Shown: in pieces, positions 44,862 to 54,371 of the stretch | Numbering within the stretch: position 1 is the stretch's first letter | Layout of the letters: the number at the start of each line of letters is the position of its first letter | NCBI RefSeq assembly: GCF_017569925.1 | Contig: NZ_CP050854.1 | Span: 248,001-312,000 of the forward strand | Length of the DNA: 64,000 nt | From: Brenneria izadpanahii | GTDB lineage: Bacteria > Pseudomonadota > Gammaproteobacteria > Enterobacterales > Enterobacteriaceae | Direction of reading: 5' to 3' | Program-made: the position numbers and the translations under genes | The notes under the pieces: model-generated | The model's input: the letters and a program-made list of their open reading frames with translations, nothing else | Database searches by the model: none | Told to the model about the DNA's origin: nothing

Positions 44862-45943
44862 CGACACTGATTCATGTCCTGGGAGCGGATATCCCACACC
44901 ATAACCAGACGGTTTTACGTTTCTTTAACGATACGCTGGCGGCTGTTTTGCCGGAGCGGCAGGTGCGTAATTTTATGCTGGTTGCTCGTGACGCGCCGCC
45001 GCAATCCGATTTTCCCGCGCTGAACATTGCAACCTATGCGGATAAAAAAACGCTGGCTCAGGCAGCGATCGCCAAAGCCAGAGCCGATCGAAACACGCGT
45101 TTCTTTCTGCACGGGCAGTTTAATCCCACGCTGTGGCTGGCGTTGCTGAGCGGCGCCATCAAGCCTGAGCAAGTTTACTGGCATATCTGGGGCGCGGATT
45201 TGTACGAAGAGGCGAACGGCCTGAAATACCGGCTGTTTTATCTGATGCGGCGTCTTGCCCAAAACCGCATCGGCCATGTGTTCGCAACGCGGGGAGACCT
45301 GACTTATTATCAGCAGCGGCATCGCCGCGTGCCGGCATCGTTGCTTTATTTCCCGACGCGGATGGATCCCGATTTAACCGGGCTGGAGGTGAAGAAGCCG
45401 TTGGCCGGCCCGATGACGATTCTGGTGGGGAACTCCGGCGATCGCACCAACCGCCATCAGGAGGCGTTGCGCGCCATCCATAAGCAGTTCGGCGGCAATG
45501 TGCGGGTGATTGTGCCTATGGGCTATCCCGCCAATAACGGGCATTATATTGCGCAGGTAGAGAAAGAAGGACTGGCGCTGTTTGGCATTAAAAACTTTCA
45601 GCTATTGAAAGAGCAACTGGCGTTTGGCGACTACCTGAACATGTTGCGCACCTGTGATTTAGGTTACTTTATTTTTGACCGTCAGCAGGGCATCGGCACG
45701 CTGTGCCTGTTGATCCAGTTTGGCGTTCCTTTTGTTATCAGCCGTCAGAACCCGTTTTGGCAGGATTTGACGGAGCAGCATCTGCCGGTGCTGTTTTATG
45801 GCGATAGTCTGGATGAGGCATTGGTCCGCGAGGCTCAGCGCCAGTTGGCTACCGTTGATAAGCACCGGATCGCGTTCTTTAACCCCAACTATCTGCAAGG
45901 CTGGCGGCAGGCTCTGGCGCTGGCGGTGGGAGAACCAGCATGA
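44858..45943 (+). CDS. wecF: TDP-Fuc4NAc:lipid II Fuc4NAc transferase WecF
   Basis: A 361-residue GT56-family glycosyltransferase that adds the third sugar of the ECA repeat at the cytosolic face. It contains [13 protein letters not shown], a block typical of WecF, and [17 protein letters not shown]. It overlaps its neighbours on both sides by four bases (wzxE and wzyE), so translation is probably coupled. Confidence 0.95.
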   Translation: MTTLIHVLGADIPHHNQTVLRFFNDTLAAVLPERQVRNFMLVARDAPPQSDFPALNIATYADKKTLAQAAIAKARADRNTRFFLHGQFNPTLWLALLSGAIKPEQVYWHIWGADLYEEANGLKYRLFYLMRRLAQNRIGHVFATRGDLTYYQQRHRRVPASLLYFPTRMDPDLTGLEVKKPLAGPMTILVGNSGDRTNRHQEALRAIHKQFGGNVRVIVPMGYPANNGHYIAQVEKEGLALFGIKNFQLLKEQLAFGDYLNMLRTCDLGYFIFDRQQGIGTLCLLIQFGVPFVISRQNPFWQDLTEQHLPVLFYGDSLDEALVREAQRQLATVDKHRIAFFNPNYLQGWRQALALAVGEPA

Positions 45944-47319
45944 CACAGGGACAATTCGGTGGCTTGTTAGTGGTTTACCTCATTTCGGTTATTTTTATCC
46001 TGACGTTGACCTGGCAGGAGTTCCGGCGCGTGCGTTTTAACTTCAACGTCTTGTTCTCGCTGCTTTATTTATTAACGTTCTACTTCGGTTTTCCGTTTAC
46101 CTGCATATTGGCGTTTCGTTTTGGCGTCGACGTGGTTCCCGTTTCCTATTTGCTCCAGGCGCTGCTTTCCGCCACGGCGTTTTACGCTATCTATTATGTC
46201 AGCTATAAAACCCGTTTACGCAAAGCGACGGCATCAACTCGCCCGACGTTTCTTACCATCAATCGGGTGGAAGCCAATCTGACCTGGATACTGCTGGCGC
46301 TGATCGCGATAGCCACCGTCGGCATGTTTTTTCTCAATAATGGTTTTTTGCTGTTTAAATTACGCTCTTATAGCCAGATTTTTTCCAGCGAAGTGTCCGG
46401 CGTGGCGTTGAAGCGCTTTTTCTACTTCTTTATTCCGGCCATGCTGGTGGTATATTTCCTGCGGCAAACGCAGCGGGCCTGGCTGTTGTTTCTCATCGGC
46501 ACGGTGGCATTCGGCATGCTGACTTATGTCATCGTCGGCGGTACCCGGGCGAACGTCATTATCGCCTTTGCCCTGTTTCTGTTTATCGGCATTGTGCGCG
46601 GGTGGATCACCTTGTGGATGCTGGCCGCAGCCGGCATGTTCGGCGTGGTGGGGATGTTCTGGCTGGCGCTTAAGCGCTATGGCATGGATGTCAGCGGCGA
46701 CGAGGCGTTTTATACCTTCCTGTATCTGACCCGCGACACCTTTTCCCCCTGGGAGAATCTGGCGCTGTTGTGGCAGAGCTACGATAAGATCGAATTTCAG
46801 GGATTAGCGCCGATTGTCCGTGATTTCTACGTGTTTATTCCTTCCTGGCTATGGCCGGGACGCCCTAATCTGGTATTGAACAGCGCCAACTACTTTACCT
46901 GGGAAGTGTTGAACAACCATTCCGGGCTGGCGATTTCCCCAACGTTATTAGGTTCGCTGGTGGTGATGGGCGGCGTGCTGTTCATTCCACTCGGCGCGAT
47001 CGCCGTAGGATTGATTATCAAATGGTTTGATTGGGTTTATGACCTGGGCAGAAACGACCCTAACCGTTACAAGGCCGCGATTCTGCAAGCATTTTGTTTC
47101 GGGGCGGTATTCAATATCATTGTGCTGACGCGCGAAGGCGTTGATGCCTTTGTCTCCCGCGTGGTGTTTTTCTGCCTGATCTTCGGCTTGTGTCTGCTAA
47201 TTGCGAAACTACTGTATTGGCTGTTGGAAAGCGCCGGGTTGATCCGGCAGCGGTTATTCATCCCCCGGCCTGACGTCGTGCCGCCTGCGCCCACATCTCC
47301 TACGCGCGGCGTGCTGTAA
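45940..47319 (+). CDS. wzyE: ECA polymerase WzyE
   Basis: A 459-residue membrane protein with about 11 predicted helices that polymerises ECA repeats in the periplasm. Wzy proteins diverge quickly; recognition rests on [40 protein letters not shown] and the position between wecF and wecG. The C-terminal 15-20 residues are Pro-rich ([13 protein letters not shown]) and slightly longer than in E. coli. Confidence 0.94.
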   Translation: MTQGQFGGLLVVYLISVIFILTLTWQEFRRVRFNFNVLFSLLYLLTFYFGFPFTCILAFRFGVDVVPVSYLLQALLSATAFYAIYYVSYKTRLRKATASTRPTFLTINRVEANLTWILLALIAIATVGMFFLNNGFLLFKLRSYSQIFSSEVSGVALKRFFYFFIPAMLVVYFLRQTQRAWLLFLIGTVAFGMLTYVIVGGTRANVIIAFALFLFIGIVRGWITLWMLAAAGMFGVVGMFWLALKRYGMDVSGDEAFYTFLYLTRDTFSPWENLALLWQSYDKIEFQGLAPIVRDFYVFIPSWLWPGRPNLVLNSANYFTWEVLNNHSGLAISPTLLGSLVVMGGVLFIPLGAIAVGLIIKWFDWVYDLGRNDPNRYKAAILQAFCFGAVFNIIVLTREGVDAFVSRVVFFCLIFGLCLLIAKLLYWLLESAGLIRQRLFIPRPDVVPPAPTSPTRGVL

Positions 47320-47330
47320 CAGGATTTAAC

Positions 47331-48071
47331 ATGGAAGCAAAAGAGCATATTCCCGCCTATTTAATCCGCGGCTTTTCTATTTACGGCTTTCGCCATATGG
47401 AGCAGTTTGTCGATTATCTGTTCAGCGGCGATCGGGTCGCTGCGGGGACGCTGGTCGCCATCAATGCTGAAAAGGTGTTGGCGGCGGAGAAAGATACGGC
47501 GCTGCGAACGCTGCTGGATGAAGCTGAATATAAATACGCGGACGGCATTAGCATCGTCCGCTCCATCCGCCGTAAATATCCCCAGGCGGACGTTAGACGG
47601 ATTGCCGGCGCGGATCTATGGGAAGCGTTAATGCAACGCGCGGGTGAAAAGGGGACGCCGGTTTTTCTGGTGGGCGGTAAGCCGGAAGTGCTGGCGCAGA
47701 CGGAAACCAAACTGCGGGCGCAGTGGAAGGTGAATATCGTCGGCGCTCAGGACGGTTATTTCGCGCCCGAGCGGCGTGACGCGCTGTTTGAGCGGATCCG
47801 CGCCAGCGGCGCGCAAATTGTTACCGTGGCGATGGGGTCGCCCCGGCAGGAAATTCTGATGAGAGACTGCCGCCGGTATTATCCCGATGCGCTCTATATG
47901 GGCGTCGGCGGAACCTATGACGTGTTTACCGGCCATGTGAAGCGCGCGCCGCTGGTTTGGCAGAATGCGGGGCTGGAGTGGCTCTACCGTTTGCTGGATC
48001 AGCCCAGCCGAATTACTCGTCAGCTTAAGCTACTGAAATATCTTGCTTATCACTACAGCGGGCGTCTGTAA
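47331..48071 (+). CDS. wecG: UDP-ManNAcA:lipid I transferase WecG
   Basis: A 246-residue GT26 (WecB/TagA/CpsF family) glycosyltransferase that adds ManNAcA to lipid I, the second step of ECA lipid assembly. It has the GT26 block [16 protein letters not shown] and [16 protein letters not shown], and ends near [19 protein letters not shown]. Same length as E. coli. Last gene of the ECA operon. Confidence 0.96.
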   Translation: MEAKEHIPAYLIRGFSIYGFRHMEQFVDYLFSGDRVAAGTLVAINAEKVLAAEKDTALRTLLDEAEYKYADGISIVRSIRRKYPQADVRRIAGADLWEALMQRAGEKGTPVFLVGGKPEVLAQTETKLRAQWKVNIVGAQDGYFAPERRDALFERIRASGAQIVTVAMGSPRQEILMRDCRRYYPDALYMGVGGTYDVFTGHVKRAPLVWQNAGLEWLYRLLDQPSRITRQLKLLKYLAYHYSGRL

Positions 48072-48250
48072 CCGGCCCCGCGCGTCAGACCTAAGGTGTT
48101 ATTCCGACCCGCAATATTGTATCTTCACGTCCGCTAATATAACAACAGCGCTTCCTGACCCTATAGCGAGAGCCGGATGACCCATAACAACAATAACTGG
48201 TAATAAAATAAACAGCCGGAGCAAATACAACATATAAGGACAGAAGATTT

Positions 48251-49642
48251 ATGGCAGAAGATATACAACAGGACAAACTCCATAGAGGGTTAGAGGCAAG
48301 ACATATTGAGCTGATTGCGCTGGGCGGAACAATTGGCGTCGGGTTATTTATGGGGGCCGCCAGTGCGTTGAAGTGGGCCGGGCCGTCTGTTTTGCTGGCT
48401 TACATCACCGCCGGGATATTTGTTTTCTTTATCATGCGCTCAATGGGCGAAATGCTGTATACGGAGCCGGTAGCCGGCTCCTTCGCCGTCTATGCCCATA
48501 AGTACTTGAGCCCTTTTTTCGGCTACCTCACCGCCTGGAGTTATTGGTTTATGTGGATGGCGGTCGGGATTTCGGAGATCACGGCGATCGGCGTTTATGT
48601 CCAGTTCTGGTTTCCCGAGTTGCCGCAATGGATACCCGCGATAGCCGCGGTCGTATTAGTGGCGGCCGCCAATCTGGCTGCGGTCCGACTGTACGGTGAA
48701 ATCGAGTTCTGGTTTGCGATGATTAAAATCACCACCATCATCGCCATGATTGTCGTTGGGCTAGGGGTGATTTTCTTTGGCTTCGGCAACCATGGGCAGG
48801 CGACCGGGTTTGCCAATCTGACGGCGCACGGCGGTTTCCTGGCCGGCGGATGGAAAGGTCTGCTGTTTGCGTTGTGTCTGGTGGTCGCGTCTTACCAGGG
48901 GGTGGAACTGGTCGGGATCACGGCTGGAGAAGCGAAGAACCCGCAGGTGACATTGAAACGCGCCATCAACAATATCTTGTGGCGCATCCTGATTTTCTAT
49001 GTCGGGGCGATATTTGTCATCGTGACGATTTTCCCGTGGAATGAAATCGGCACCTCCGGCAGCCCGTTTGTGCTGACCTTTGCGAAAATCGGCATCACCG
49101 CCGCGGCGGGAATTATCAACTTTGTCGTTTTGACCGCCGCGCTATCCGGCTGCAACAGCGGCATGTACAGCTGCGGGCGCATGCTCTATTCACTGGCCAA
49201 CAACCGCCAGCTTCCGGCATGGCTGGGAAAAGTCACCCCTAGCGGCGTGCCGGTGGGCGGCGTTGCGATCTCGATTATCTGCCTGATGGCTGGCTCGCTG
49301 CTTAACTACATTCTTCCCAATCCGGAGAAGGTGTTTGTGTATGTCTATAGCGCCAGCGTGTTGCCCGGTATGATCCCGTGGTTCGTGGTGTTGATCAGCC
49401 AGATTCGTTTCCGCGAGCATCATCGCGCCGCGCTGGCCGCGCATCCGTTCAAATCGGTGCTATTTCCCTGGGTGAACTATCTGACCATGGCATTTTTGCT
49501 GTGTGTGCTGGTGGGGATGTATATCAACATCGATACCCGGATGTCGCTGGTGGTCGGTATGGTATTTCTGGCTTTCGTCACTCTTTGCTATTTTGTCCTG
49601 GGATTGGGCAGAAAACAGGCGATGATAGGGGCTAAATCGTAA
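48251..49642 (+). CDS. yifK: Amino acid/proton symporter YifK (ThrP type)
   Basis: A 463-residue APC-superfamily permease with 12 predicted helices. The [19 protein letters not shown] start (residues 12-30) and [14 protein letters not shown] are characteristic of the amino acid transporter group, and the protein is closely similar to E. coli YifK. E. coli YifK (ThrP) has been described as a threonine/serine transporter. The order wecG-yifK-tRNA operon is as in E. coli. Confidence 0.93.
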   Translation: MAEDIQQDKLHRGLEARHIELIALGGTIGVGLFMGAASALKWAGPSVLLAYITAGIFVFFIMRSMGEMLYTEPVAGSFAVYAHKYLSPFFGYLTAWSYWFMWMAVGISEITAIGVYVQFWFPELPQWIPAIAAVVLVAAANLAAVRLYGEIEFWFAMIKITTIIAMIVVGLGVIFFGFGNHGQATGFANLTAHGGFLAGGWKGLLFALCLVVASYQGVELVGITAGEAKNPQVTLKRAINNILWRILIFYVGAIFVIVTIFPWNEIGTSGSPFVLTFAKIGITAAAGIINFVVLTAALSGCNSGMYSCGRMLYSLANNRQLPAWLGKVTPSGVPVGGVAISIICLMAGSLLNYILPNPEKVFVYVYSASVLPGMIPWFVVLISQIRFREHHRAALAAHPFKSVLFPWVNYLTMAFLLCVLVGMYINIDTRMSLVVGMVFLAFVTLCYFVLGLGRKQAMIGAKS

Positions 49643-49731
49643 CGTCTGAGGGAGGGGGATACGGATTTGTATGTTATTTGACTTGAAATGAGCAAAGCAT
49701 AAGCAAACGCATCATTTCGATGAAAAAGCAC

Positions 49732-49760
49732 TAGACAGGCACCCGTTAAATCCGTAGTAT
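49732..49760 (+). promoter_or_regulatory. Promoter of the Arg-His-Leu-Pro tRNA operon
   Basis: TAGACA (49732-49737) and TAGTAT (49755-49760) are separated by 17 bp and followed by a C-rich discriminator (CCCCTCCCGC), typical of stringently controlled stable-RNA promoters. It lies about 22 bases before the first tRNA. Confidence 0.8.
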
Positions 49761-49781
49761 CCCCTCCCGCAACGGCGCATA

Positions 49782-49858
<77 letters not shown>

Positions 49859-49955
49859 CTAAGTTGTGTGCAAGAGCTGCGGTGGTACTTTTACCCCGTA
49901 AAGAAGGTAGTACCCGTCTCAATATAGCAGTAAAAAGCAGTGATGCGTGGTGTAT

Positions 49956-50032
49956 GGTGGCTATAGCTCAGTTGGTAGAGCCCTGGATTGTGATTCCAGT
50001 TGTCGTGGGTTCGAGTCCCATTAGCCACCCCA
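49956..50032 (+). tRNA. hisR: tRNA-His (GUG)
   Basis: 77 nt including the extra 5' G typical of tRNA-His and an encoded CCA. The acceptor stem GTGGCTA pairs with TAGCCAC and the anticodon loop is TTGTGAT (GTG). Confidence 0.98.
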
Positions 50033-50054
50033 GATTTAGATGTTTGTGAGTTAT

Positions 50055-50141
50055 GCGAAGGTGGCGGAATTGGTAGACGCGCTAGCTTCAGGTGTTAGTG
50101 TCTTAACGGACGTGAGGGTTCAAGTCCCTCTCTTCGCACCA
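50055..50141 (+). tRNA. leuT: tRNA-Leu (CAG)
   Basis: 87 nt class II tRNA with a long variable arm (TGTCTTAACGGACGT). The acceptor stem GCGAAGG pairs with CTTCGC, the anticodon loop TTCAGGT has CAG, and CCA is encoded. Confidence 0.98.
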
Positions 50142-50186
50142 CACAAACAAAGCATTAGTGATGCTTAAGTAATAAAGCAGTACATT

Positions 50187-50263
50187 CGGCGAGTAGCGCA
50201 GCTTGGTAGCGCAACTGGTTTGGGACCAGTGGGTCGGAGGTTCGAATCCTCTCTCGCCGACCA
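50187..50263 (+). tRNA. proM: tRNA-Pro (UGG)
   Basis: 77 nt with encoded CCA. The acceptor stem CGGCGAG pairs with CTCGCCG, the anticodon loop is TTTGGGA (TGG) and the T arm is GGTTCGAATCC. Last gene of the tRNA operon. Confidence 0.98.
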
Positions 50264-50271
50264 AATTCAAA

Positions 50272-50303
50272 GGAAAGCATATCGAAAGATGTGCTTTTTT
50301 TTC
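50272..50303 (+). terminator. Terminator of the tRNA operon
   Basis: AAAGCATATC pairs with GATGTGCTTT around GAAA and is followed by a run of T. It lies just after the Pro tRNA. Confidence 0.9.
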
Positions 50304-50562
50304 GTCTCTTCATTAATGCTTCGCCACGACATCCGTGCTTTGTTTAACGGCGCCGCTTATTTTCACCGGCATCTGTTCCGCCGTATAACCATCCGCCGTT
50401 GAGATTACCCATCTGCCGCTTTCCGCGCGAATGGCATCTGATGCATAGCTATTCATCCGATGGCGGCAATGTCGTAACGGCGGGGATTATGATGTGGGAT
50501 AAAATCGGTCAGCCGGGCCACCGAATGCCAGACCTTGATAACGCTTTCCATGTCTAGATCAA
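50304..50562. other. Spacer after the tRNA operon without a supported gene
   Basis: This is where E. coli has aslB and aslA; neither is present. A 32-codon frame on the minus strand (about 50551 down to 50453, MESVIKVWHSVARLTDF) may be a decayed fragment but matches nothing I recognise. No RNA gene or repeat was seen. Confidence 0.45.
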
Positions 50563-50787
50563 TTAGTCTTTCAGCTTATATCGACCAAATAATCCGCCAA
50601 TAATCCCTCCTCCCACGATACATAAACACATACCGATAAAGAATATTGTGGCATTGAGTGACATTTGATCTTCGCCATATATTGGACCGACAAAATAATC
50701 AGTAATAGATGGAAATAAAACGAGCATAATAACACCACCCAACACTGAGCCACACAGAATAAAAATCAGTAATTTCATTGCTTTCAT
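50563..50787 (-). CDS. Small two-TM membrane protein, possible effector immunity protein
   Basis: A 74-residue protein starting MKAMKLLIFILCGSVLGG. Two hydrophobic segments (about 4-24 and 44-66, the latter Gly-rich: VGGGIIGGLFG) flank a short acidic loop with GPIYGEDQMSL, and the tail is basic (RYKLKD). I do not recognise a family. The start at 50787 overlaps the end of the effector-like remnant by ATGA, the coupling often seen for an effector and its immunity gene; a longer TTG start at 50799 has no support. Function as immunity is inference from position only. Confidence 0.6.
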   Translation of the reverse strand: MKAMKLLIFILCGSVLGGVIMLVLFPSITDYFVGPIYGEDQMSLNATIFFIGMCLCIVGGGIIGGLFGRYKLKD

Positions 50788-51015
50788 ATAACTTTCCAAA
50801 ACCAGATTTCTTTGGCGTTAAAAGAATCACTGAATCGGCCTTTCCCAACTAATTCCCCACTGTATGCGTAGGTAACTGGATTTTGTGGTTAACCTTGTGC
50901 CGTTCCATAAATCAATATGGCCGCCCGATCTGTTGGCAAATGATTCATTACCCCGTCGCGCCAGTTCCCCTACCTGAATCAACATTGCTGCTCCTCCTTC
51001 TCCACAGACCGTCAC
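50784..51015 (-). pseudogene. Decayed type VI amidase-effector-like gene, C-terminal remnant
   Basis: The minus strand encodes GGHIDLWNGTRLTT followed by LRIQWGISW. It resembles the C-terminal part of peptidoglycan amidase effectors of type VI secretion (Tae4-type), whose catalytic His lies in a GH(I/V)xLWNG motif. The first frame stops at 50827. Reading in the +1 frame from the ISW codons gives FSDSFNAKEIWFWKVI, which ends by ATGA overlap with the small membrane gene, so a single frameshift has split the gene. The N-terminal half with the catalytic Cys is missing: an in-frame stop lies just upstream of 51015 and unrelated sequence follows. The family assignment is from motif memory. Confidence 0.5.
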
Positions 51016-51057
51016 GTTACGTGAGGGTCAAACAAAAAGCTAAAAAAACGGCTCATG

Positions 51058-51195
51058 CAGGGGGGGATGCTATTTTCGCGGCCAGCGGCGGATCGGGTGA
51101 TCTTTATGGCGGATGGCAATATGATGGAGCAAGCGCCTGCGAAGATAAGCCATTCGGTTAGTCAGGCTGGACTGCATAGAAGAGAGAACCCATGA
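51058..51195 (+). pseudogene. 3' stub of an amino-acid ABC transporter ATP-binding protein
   Basis: One plus-strand frame reads GMLFSRPAADRVIFMADG followed by NMMEQAPA. This corresponds to the segment after the H-loop of polar amino acid ABC ATPases (usual form GFARxVADRVIFMxxGxIVE). The rest of the ATPase is absent: no Walker motifs are found upstream, where the divergent effector remnant begins within 45 bp. The last 15 codons no longer look like an ATPase. The frame ends by ATGA overlap with the amidohydrolase start, so the two may once have been an operon. It is not a fragment of the intact ATPase at 52488-53243, whose equivalent text is [15 protein letters not shown]. Confidence 0.6.
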
Positions 51196-52349
51196 AAGCA
51201 GCACCTCAGCATGAGCATCTGGCTCAATTTATTCAGGCGTTCCGGCACGATCTGCATCGGCACCCCGAATTATCCAATCAGGAGTTTGAAACCACCCGGA
51301 AGATCAGGGCGGTATTGGAAAAAGAAGGCATCCGCATCCTTGAACTGCCGCTGAAAACCGGCCTGGTGGCCGAAGTCGGCGGACGGCAGGACGGGCCGCT
51401 GGTGGTTGTGCGCTCGGATATTGATGCGCTGCCGATTGAAGAAGAGTCCGGCGTGGAATATAGCTCCGCCAACCAGGGCGTAATGCACGCCTGCGGGCAT
51501 GATTTTCATGCTTCCGCCGCGCTGGGGGCCGCTATTTTGTTGAAGAAAGTCGAGTCCGAATTAAAAGGCCGCGTGCGTATTCTGTTCCAGGCGGCCGAGG
51601 AAACGGGATTGGGCGCGCCCAATGTTATTGCCAGCGGAGCGCTGGACGATGCGACGGCGATTTTTGGCATTCACAACGATCCGACGTTGCCGGTTGGCGT
51701 GATTGGCGGCAAAGATGGCGCGCTGACGGCGGGCGTGGACCGCTTTGAAATCAACATCGCGGCGAAAGGCTGTCATGCGGCGAAACCGCACGAAGGGAAC
51801 GACCCAATCATTATCCTGGGGCAGATTATTGCTACCGTTCAAACCATTATCAGCCGTACCGTGCCCTCGGATAATAACGCGGTGGTGTCGATCACGCAGG
51901 TGCACAGCGGCAGTACCTGGAACGTTATTCCCGACACCGCCTATATGGAAGGCACCGTCAGAACCTTCAGTCAGGCTACGCGTGAGCTGATTGAGCAGCG
52001 CCTCCGGCAAATCGTCGCGGGCATCGCCGGCACGTTCGGCGCTGAAATCGAGCTGATCTGGCATGCCGGGCCGCCCTCGGTGGTCAACACTGCGCAGTGG
52101 GTCGATTTTGCGCTCAAGGTGGCGGATGACGAAGGGTTCGAGGCGCGGCGCATTGAAGCCAGCCCGATCGGCGAAGATTTTGCTTTTTATCAGCAGAAGC
52201 TGCCGGGGGCTTTCATGATGGTGGGATCCGGCGGCCCTTATGCGCTGCATCATCCCAAATTCCGCGTGGATGACCGCGCGCTGTTCCCTACGGCCCACTA
52301 TCTTTACCAGATGGCGAAGCAAAGTCTGGAACAGCTAACGCCCCGTTGA
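51192..52349 (+). CDS. M20-family amidohydrolase (hippurate hydrolase / N-acyl amino acid hydrolase type)
   Basis: A 385-residue cytosolic metal-dependent amidohydrolase. The dinuclear metal ligands of the M20D subfamily are visible: HACGHDFH (with the Cys), the EE pair in FQAAEETG, and later histidines in GIHND and LHHPKFR. The lid/dimerisation domain (about 185-300) includes GCHAAKPHEGNDPI. Likely substrates are N-acyl or N-carbamoyl amino acids or amino acid amides; the sequence does not say which. It lies downstream of an ABC ATPase stub and convergent to an intact amino acid ABC operon, suggesting a salvage role. Confidence 0.88.
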   Translation: MKAAPQHEHLAQFIQAFRHDLHRHPELSNQEFETTRKIRAVLEKEGIRILELPLKTGLVAEVGGRQDGPLVVVRSDIDALPIEEESGVEYSSANQGVMHACGHDFHASAALGAAILLKKVESELKGRVRILFQAAEETGLGAPNVIASGALDDATAIFGIHNDPTLPVGVIGGKDGALTAGVDRFEINIAAKGCHAAKPHEGNDPIIILGQIIATVQTIISRTVPSDNNAVVSITQVHSGSTWNVIPDTAYMEGTVRTFSQATRELIEQRLRQIVAGIAGTFGAEIELIWHAGPPSVVNTAQWVDFALKVADDEGFEARRIEASPIGEDFAFYQQKLPGAFMMVGSGGPYALHHPKFRVDDRALFPTAHYLYQMAKQSLEQLTPR

Positions 52350-52487
52350 GCGTATACGCCATACCGGTGAACTATCGGCCTGCATCAACACTGTCGTCGT
52401 GGAAAAGAGACAGGTAATTCACTGAAACACAATGAATTACCGTTATCTGCTCTATTTTGTCTCCGCCGGGCGACAATTCGGCCACCG

Positions 52488-53243
52488 TTAATGCATCAGG
52501 ATCTGCTCAAGGAACTGACGGGTGCGAGGGTGCTTGGGCTGATTGAAAAAGGTTTGCGGCGGCGCGGATTCGATCACGCTGCCGTCGGCCATCAGGATCA
52601 CGTTATCGGCCACCGTCTTGGCGAAACCCATCTCATGCGTGACCACGATCATGGTCATGCCGCTTTCCGCCAGGTCGAGCATCACGTCCAGCACTTCTTT
52701 AATCATTTCCGGATCGAGCGCCGAAGTCGGCTCGTCGAACAGCATGATTTCCGGCTGCATGCATAATGCGCGCGCAATCGCCACGCGCTGCTGCTGTCCG
52801 CCCGATAGCTGCAGCGGAAACTTGTGCGCCTGATTGGCGATATGCACTTTTTCCAGATAGTGCATCGCCAGTTCGATGGCCTGCTGCTTTTTCATTTGCC
52901 TGACCAGCGTTGGGCCGATAATCAGGTTATCCAGTACGCTCAGATGCGGAAACAGGTTGAACTGCTGGAACAGCATGCCGATGCTAAGGCGGATGCGGTT
53001 GATGTTTTTGATGTTGTCGTTCATCTCGATGCCGTTGACGAGAATCTGCCCCTGATGGTGCTCTTCCAGCCGGTTAATGCAGCGGATCAGCGTGGATTTG
53101 CCCGAACCGGAGGGGCCGCAGATCACCACGCGCTCCCCTTTGGCCACGTTCAGCGATACGTTGTTCAGCGCCTGAAACCCGCCATACCATTTGCTGACGG
53201 ATTTGATTTCAATCACCGGCTCGGTGGAAAGCGAACTACTCAT
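52488..53243 (-). CDS. aapP: Amino acid ABC transporter ATP-binding protein (AapP type)
   Basis: A 251-residue ATPase of the polar amino acid transporter family. Walker A is [14 protein letters not shown], the signature [17 protein letters not shown], Walker [14 protein letters not shown], and the H-loop [13 protein letters not shown]. It is the last gene of the aapJ-Q-M-P operon; its start overlaps the aapM stop by four bases. The corresponding E. coli genes are yhdWXYZ. Confidence 0.95.
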   Translation of the reverse strand: MSSSLSTEPVIEIKSVSKWYGGFQALNNVSLNVAKGERVVICGPSGSGKSTLIRCINRLEEHHQGQILVNGIEMNDNIKNINRIRLSIGMLFQQFNLFPHLSVLDNLIIGPTLVRQMKKQQAIELAMHYLEKVHIANQAHKFPLQLSGGQQQRVAIARALCMQPEIMLFDEPTSALDPEMIKEVLDVMLDLAESGMTMIVVTHEMGFAKTVADNVILMADGSVIESAPPQTFFNQPKHPRTRQFLEQILMH

Positions 53244-54361
53244 GACAAAGCTCCGTGGTTAAGCGTTTCAGGATTACGGCTGGCATCAATGCGTTTTTCC
53301 ACCCACAGCGCATAGCGGGAAAGCAAAAAGCCGAAAAACAGATAAATGAAAGAAATAAATAGATAAGTTTCAATGTAATAGCGGCGCCAGAGCGGATCCT
53401 GCATCACCGAGCTGGTGGCGGTCAGAATATCGAACAGGCCGATAATAATAACGAAAGAGGTGTTCTTCATGGCCGCGATAATGTGATTGGTCATCGCGGG
53501 CAGGCAGATGCGCAACGCCTGCGGCAGAATGATTTTCGTGGTGGTGTGCCAGTAATTCAGGTTGAGCACCGCCGCGGCTTCGTACTGTCCGCGCGGCACG
53601 GATTGCAGGCCGCCGCGAATCACTTCCGCCTGATAGCAGGCGAAGAACAGCGCGATGCCGATGATAATGCGCAGCAGTTTGTTGACCTCCATGCCGGCGG
53701 GCAGAAACAGCGGGAAGACATTGACGGCCACAAACAGGATGGTAATCAACGGCACGCCGCGCAGACCTTCAATAAAAATCACCGACAGGCTGCGCAGGAA
53801 AGGCAGCGGCGAACGGCGGCCAAGCGCCAGCAACACGGAAAACGGCATGCCGATCACCACCGTGCCGCTAAACAGCAGAATGGTCAGCGGCAATCCGCCC
53901 CATTCGGATGAGGGAACATAAGTTAGCCCGAAAATCCCGCCGCTCATCAGAATAGCCATGACGCAGGTGGAAAGCAGCCATAACGGCAACAGAATGCGTG
54001 AATGCCAGAAACGCGGCATCAGCGACAGGCCGAGCGTCAGGAACCAGACCGTCATGGCGATAACCAGCCGCCAGTGCTGATCGTAAGGATAGAGGCCAAA
54101 CAGGATCGGCCGGTGTTTCTCGCCAATCACCGCCCAGCAGGCGCCCGCGGCCGCCCGGCATACTTGCGGATCGCTGGCGCGCCAGACGGCGTCGATAATT
54201 CCCCAGCGCAGCAGTTTATCGCCGACGGTCAGCAATAGCGCGGCCAGCAACAGCGTCAGGATCGTCTGCGGCAGGCTGCTGAACAGGTTGCCGCGCATCC
54301 AGCGCCAGGCGGTGAACAGCCTGGGGCTTACTGAATCGGATGAAAAAGCAGGGTATGACAT
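53240..54361 (-). CDS. aapM: Amino acid ABC transporter permease (AapM type)
   Basis: A 373-residue inner-membrane permease starting [11 protein letters not shown]. The start at 54361 has GAGGAA seven to twelve bases upstream and lies 10 bases after the aapQ stop. The longer frame to 54394 would overlap aapQ by 23 bases. The typical permease EAA loop is [23 protein letters not shown]. The long form, with extra N-terminal helices and a [12 protein letters not shown] loop, is characteristic of AapM/YhdY-type general L-amino acid permeases. Confidence 0.93.
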   Translation of the reverse strand: MSYPAFSSDSVSPRLFTAWRWMRGNLFSSLPQTILTLLLAALLLTVGDKLLRWGIIDAVWRASDPQVCRAAAGACWAVIGEKHRPILFGLYPYDQHWRLVIAMTVWFLTLGLSLMPRFWHSRILLPLWLLSTCVMAILMSGGIFGLTYVPSSEWGGLPLTILLFSGTVVIGMPFSVLLALGRRSPLPFLRSLSVIFIEGLRGVPLITILFVAVNVFPLFLPAGMEVNKLLRIIIGIALFFACYQAEVIRGGLQSVPRGQYEAAAVLNLNYWHTTTKIILPQALRICLPAMTNHIIAAMKNTSFVIIIGLFDILTATSSVMQDPLWRRYYIETYLFISFIYLFFGFLLSRYALWVEKRIDASRNPETLNHGALS

Positions 54362-54371
54362 GGCGCTTTCC

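Noticed and set aside
50883..51161. 92-codon plus-strand frame across the effector and ATPase remnants
   Set aside because: Antisense to the effector remnant and out of frame with the ATPase stub; the meaningful frames are the two remnants.
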